DNA of 9,392 nucleotides from Alphaproteobacteria bacterium (GTDB lineage Bacteria; Pseudomonadota; Alphaproteobacteria; Puniceispirillales; Puniceispirillaceae). This document shows, one piece after another, positions 6,580-9,392 of the stretch (positions are counted from its first letter, which is position 1; the number at the start of each line of letters is the position of its first letter). The stretch spans positions 1 through 9,392 of the forward strand of contig WTJO01000151.1 of NCBI GenBank assembly GCA_011524805.1, read 5' to 3'. Made by a program: the position numbers and the translations under genes. Under the pieces are notes generated by a model. That model ran no database searches and was not told the DNA's origin. It saw only the letters and a program-made list of their open reading frames with translations.

Positions 6580-7854
6580 ATGTCTGATGCTGATGCCGCG
6601 GTGCATGATATGACACAGATGTTTCTGCGAGCTGTTGATGCCGCGCAGCCTGCCCAGTTTATGGCGCAGGCATTGCCCCTGCTTGAAGCCGATTTTCACA
6701 GGCTGGCCAGAACAGATGCAGGCCGGCTGGTCATTGGCGGATTTGGCAAGGCCTCTGCGGCCATGGCACAGGCATTTGAGCAGGTTATTCCGCTTGCATT
6801 GCTTAGTAGCACCGAAGGATTGATCATTGTGCCTGACGGTCATGAGGTAGACACCTCCATGGTCAGGGTGGTCAGCGCATCTCATCCGGTGCCAGATGCT
6901 CGGGGGCGTGATGCGGCAGCAGAGATGCTGGCACAGGCAGGCAGATTGGGGGCTGATGATCTGCTGGTTATGCTTATTTCGGGTGGCGGCTCATCATTAT
7001 GCTGTCTGCCTGCCGAAGATATCAGCCTGTCACAGAAACAGGCGCTTACCTCGGCCTTGCTGAAAGCAGGTGCCAATATTGCCGAGATGAATATAGTGCG
7101 CAAACATCTCAGCCAGATAAAGGGCGGCAGGCTGGCGGCCGCGGCCTATCCTGCGAAAACAGTTTCAATTGGCATTTCGGACGTGCCACATGATGATATA
7201 TCCGTGATCGCCTCTGGCCCAACAGTGGCGGATAATTCAAGCTGTGCAGATGCGCTGGCACTGATAGATCACTATAGGCTGGAAATTCCGCCAGCTATTC
7301 GCTCTGCGCTTGACGCTGGCGCGCTTGAAAGCATATTTGCCGGAGATGAGCGATTATCACATGCATCATATCATTTGCTAGCCACACCTCAGAAATCGCT
7401 TGAAGCAGCAGCAGAATATGCCCGCTCGCGCGGCTATGAGCCTGTTATTCTGGGTGACTCGCTAGAAGGTGAAGCAAGAGAACTGGCAAGAGAAATGGCA
7501 GATATTGTCAGTCAGGCAAGCGAAGGCAAAGCATTTATCTCAGGCGGCGAGACAACTGTAACCGTGACAGGTACGGGAGTTGGCGGACGCAATGTCGAAT
7601 TTATCCATGCGCTTGCGTCAATGTTGCCATGTTACGGGCTTGCGGCCGATACTGATGGCATTGATGGCGGTGCAGAGATTGCGGGCGCATATATCACCCC
7701 CATGACCGCGCAAAAAGCGGATGCAGCAGGACTGGATATGGCCGCGATGCTGGATAATAATGACAGCCACAGCCTGTTTGCACGGCTTGACCAGCAGATT
7801 ATTACAGGCCCGACCCTGACAAATGTCAATGATTTCAGAGTTATCCTTAGCTGA
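6580..7854 (+). CDS. gckA: Glycerate 2-kinase, MOFRL (GckA/TtuD) family
   Basis: The enzyme phosphorylates D-glycerate to 2-phosphoglycerate with ATP, bringing carbon from glyoxylate, serine-cycle or tartrate/hydroxypyruvate routes into lower glycolysis. The 424-residue length fits the family. Motifs in order are GFGKAS at 54-59, SHPVPD at 101-106, ISGGGSSL at 133-140, EMNIVRKHLSQIKGGRL at 169-185, SDVPHDD at 200-206, IASGPT at 210-215, then the C-terminal MOFRL domain with SGGETTVTV at 321-329, GVGGRNVEF at 333-341, ADTDGIDG at 356-363 and TGPTLTNVNDF at 409-419. The start has AGGA 9 nt upstream; a second in-frame ATG lies three codons on. The stop overlaps the next gene's ATG by one base (TGATG). 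The family has used several symbols, so the function is firmer than the name. Confidence 0.92.
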   Translation: MSDADAAVHDMTQMFLRAVDAAQPAQFMAQALPLLEADFHRLARTDAGRLVIGGFGKASAAMAQAFEQVIPLALLSSTEGLIIVPDGHEVDTSMVRVVSASHPVPDARGRDAAAEMLAQAGRLGADDLLVMLISGGGSSLCCLPAEDISLSQKQALTSALLKAGANIAEMNIVRKHLSQIKGGRLAAAAYPAKTVSIGISDVPHDDISVIASGPTVADNSSCADALALIDHYRLEIPPAIRSALDAGALESIFAGDERLSHASYHLLATPQKSLEAAAEYARSRGYEPVILGDSLEGEARELAREMADIVSQASEGKAFISGGETTVTVTGTGVGGRNVEFIHALASMLPCYGLAADTDGIDGGAEIAGAYITPMTAQKADAAGLDMAAMLDNNDSHSLFARLDQQIITGPTLTNVNDFRVILS

Positions 7855-8756
7855 TGACTGAGCTTGCAGGACAGTCAGCAAAGCTGCGAAAGCTGGGCAT
7901 TATATCTGCTGTTGCCTGTCCGGTCATATGGGGGATCACGCCTATCTATTTTCATTTTCTGGTCGCATTGGGCGTGATGGAGTCGCTAGGCCATCGTGCT
8001 TTATGGGCGGCTATTTGGATGGTGTTATGCGTGATGCCCTTTGGGTTTAGCGCATCTGTGCTGGCGATTTTCAAAGATGGGCGCACGCTATTTTGGCTAT
8101 TTATGGCGTCATTGCTGGTAGCTGTAAACTGGAGCACCTTTCTGGTGGCCATATCTACAAACCAGCTGGTTGAATCGTCATTTGGCTATTTTATTTATCC
8201 GCTGATGGCGATTGCTCTTGGGGTGGTGGTACTGAAAGAAAGCCTGAGCAGATGGAGCTGGCTGGCAGTATTTCTGGCAAGTGCCGGCGTGGTATGGAAA
8301 GCCGTAACATTGGGGTCAGTGCCCTATATCGCGCTTATTCTGGGGGCAAGCTTTGCAGTTTATGCGCTATTGCGAAAGCAGATCAAGGTAGAACCTATTG
8401 CCGGCATGATAGCGGAGATGCTGTTGCTGGCGCCGTTTGCAATGGCATATCTGCTCTTCTCAAGCTATGGGCAGGGCGGTTCCGGCTTTTTCTTTTTTGA
8501 CGGTTCCGGCTATGGCATCATGATGGCGATTTCATCTGGCTTTCTGACAGCCCTGCCATTGGTGTTTTTTCACATAGGCAACAGATATCTCAGCCTGACC
8601 ATGGCAGGGTTTCTGTTCTTCATCAATCCAAGCCTTCAGCTTCTATTGGGGCTGATGGTCTATGATGAGCCATTTTCATGGGCAGAATGTGCCGGATTTA
8701 TTCTGATCTGGGCAGGGCTGGTTATTCATCTGTGCCAGCCCCACCCTGAATCCTGA
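7854..8756 (+). CDS. rarD: RarD/EamA-family drug/metabolite transporter
   Basis: This is an inner-membrane transporter of the DMT superfamily with about ten helices in two EamA repeats, near residues 13-33, 37-65, 78-98, 104-127, 134-150, 155-172, 183-203, 219-240, 248-268 and 276-294. Length (300) is normal for RarD. Typical marks are VIWGITPIYFHFL (24-36), the HRALWA segment at 47-52, NWSTFLVAI at 92-100, ESSFGYFIYPL at 107-117 and the late FFINPSLQLLLG (255-266). The start overlaps the kinase stop as TGATG with no clear Shine-Dalgarno in front, so expression probably depends on re-initiation after the kinase. The substrate of RarD proteins is not established; the pairing with glycerate kinase hints at a small organic acid or amino acid, but this is speculation. 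Confidence 0.87.
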   Translation: MTELAGQSAKLRKLGIISAVACPVIWGITPIYFHFLVALGVMESLGHRALWAAIWMVLCVMPFGFSASVLAIFKDGRTLFWLFMASLLVAVNWSTFLVAISTNQLVESSFGYFIYPLMAIALGVVVLKESLSRWSWLAVFLASAGVVWKAVTLGSVPYIALILGASFAVYALLRKQIKVEPIAGMIAEMLLLAPFAMAYLLFSSYGQGGSGFFFFDGSGYGIMMAISSGFLTALPLVFFHIGNRYLSLTMAGFLFFINPSLQLLLGLMVYDEPFSWAECAGFILIWAGLVIHLCQPHPES

Positions 8757-8779
8757 GCAGAGTTTGACAGAGCCGGTAT

Positions 8780-9301
8780 TTATTTGGCCAGACGGGCCGT
8801 TTTGATGCTGTCAGGCTCGGCAGGTGGCTGGCCTTCATTCAGGGCATAAACAGCCTCCATGCCTGATGTTACCTGTCCCCACACCGTATATTGGCCAGTC
8901 AGATGTCCGCATCCCTCAAAACAGATGAAGAACTGGCTATCTGCGCTGTTTGGGTCCATTGTGCGTGCCATGCCGACTGTGCCTTCACGATACTGGTAAT
9001 CTGTAAATTCGGCTTCCAGCTTCTGGCCAGACCCGCCCATGCCTGTGCCTGTCGGATCGCCTGTCTGCGCCATAAAGCCGCCAATGACGCGATGAAAGAT
9101 AATGCCGTCATAATAGCCTTCTTCTGCCAATTCGCTGATACGGGCAACATGGTTAGGCGCCAAATCGGGCTTCAATTCGATTTCTATCTGTCCCTTTGTG
9201 GTGTCCAGAATTAATGTGGCTGTGCTGGCGGATGCCTGTTTATCTGTCATGATGGTTATCAATGCTCCTAGAATTATCGCAAGTGTCAGAAATGGCTTCA
9301 T
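8780..9301 (-). CDS. Exported cyclophilin-type peptidyl-prolyl cis-trans isomerase
   Basis: The protein should speed proline isomerisation during folding in the periplasm. From the chosen ATG it has 173 residues. Residues 1-25 form a signal peptide: Lys2, a hydrophobic stretch LTLAIILGALITIM, and a likely signal-peptidase I site after ASA at 23-25. The single cyclophilin domain begins with LDTTKGQIEIEL and shows FHRVIGGFMAQTGD at 69-82 (Arg71 matches catalytic Arg55 of human cyclophilin A), then SQFFICF at 122-128 and LTGQYTVWG at 134-142. As in many bacterial members, the Trp121 position of cyclophilin A is not Trp (His133) and the His126 position is Tyr138. A longer reading from a TTG at 9313 is rejected because GAGG (9311-9308) overlaps that TTG and lies 6 nt from the ATG at 9301. 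It converges on rarD with a 23-nt gap. Confidence 0.91.
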   Translation of the reverse strand: MKPFLTLAIILGALITIMTDKQASASTATLILDTTKGQIEIELKPDLAPNHVARISELAEEGYYDGIIFHRVIGGFMAQTGDPTGTGMGGSGQKLEAEFTDYQYREGTVGMARTMDPNSADSQFFICFEGCGHLTGQYTVWGQVTSGMEAVYALNEGQPPAEPDSIKTARLAK

Positions 9302-9392
9302 GGTAGACCTCAAATATCATATCTCAATATCATTCAGGGAAAATGCCCTGTGCTTGTCATTATGCAGCAAATATATCTGCAGTTAGTAAGAT
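9302..9392 (-). promoter_or_regulatory. Leader and upstream region of the cyclophilin gene
   Basis: The ribosome site GAGG (9311-9308 on this strand) decides the start at 9301. Just upstream is a near-tandem repeat: ATATCAT on the + strand at 9314-9320 and 9327-9333, spaced 13 bp. Then come two short dyads: CAGGG (9335-9339) with CCCTG (9346-9350), and TGCAG (9363-9367) with CTGCA (9377-9381). TATGAT (9321-9316 on this strand) resembles a -10 box but lacks a good -35. The promoter probably lies here, but I cannot fix it. Confidence 0.35.

Noticed and set aside
8786..8804. Hairpin GGCC-AGACG-GGCC followed by GTTTTG as a rarD terminator
   Set aside because: Only four pairs, inside the cyclophilin coding region, and the T-run is short and interrupted.
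9302..9313. TTG start at 9313 for the cyclophilin
   Set aside because: The TTG overlaps the GAGG ribosome site that is well placed for the ATG at 9301, and the signal peptide is complete from that ATG.
1..9392. Defence island, prophage, insertion sequence, CRISPR array or tRNA
   Set aside because: No transposase, integrase, phage, nuclease or toxin-like protein, no regular direct-repeat array and no tRNA-like fold was seen; all long frames on real strands are housekeeping or metabolic genes.

Overview
The window is ordinary, gene-dense bacterial chromosome of about 50% G+C. It holds eleven convincing protein genes and no RNA gene, insertion sequence, CRISPR array or phage-like element that I can see. 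The gene set, protein style and moderate base composition suggest an alphaproteobacterium, possibly a marine lineage such as SAR116. That placement is a guess from protein resemblance, not a computed result.

Left part (1-2463, + strand): a tight molybdenum-cofactor operon, mobB-moeA-moaD-moaE. Intergenic distances are +3, -4 and +5 nt, so the genes are almost certainly translationally coupled. MoaD and MoaE form molybdopterin synthase, which makes the dithiolene. MoeA inserts molybdate. MobB is the GTP-binding partner of MobA, which adds the nucleotide. The first bases suggest that mobB overlaps an upstream gene, probably mobA, in an ATGA junction cut by the window edge.

Middle part (2510-5068): an FMN-dependent L-lactate dehydrogenase type gene (lldD, - strand) faces the Moco operon tail to tail. 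A divergently transcribed FAD-dependent ferredoxin reductase (+ strand) follows. The two share a 159-bp intergenic region with weak dyads.

5065-6451 (- strand): a two-gene ABC importer, tupB-tupC, whose permease and ATPase look like the tungstate/molybdate-type Tup system. The expected binding-protein gene tupA is absent. This importer plausibly feeds oxyanion to the cofactor made by the first operon, but the link is inferred from family knowledge.

6580-8756 (+ strand): a MOFRL-family glycerate 2-kinase overlaps by one base (TGATG) with a RarD/EamA-type membrane transporter. Right end (8780-9301, - strand): an exported cyclophilin-type peptidyl-prolyl isomerase, whose start is fixed by a Shine-Dalgarno at the internal ATG.

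I found no clearly new biological system. The points worth a second look are the tupBC pair without tupA, the moaE ribosome site written inside the obligatory Gly-Gly codons of moaD, the placement of all five TAG stop codons inside GCTAGC palindromes, and the shared stop palindrome between convergent genes at 5064-5069.
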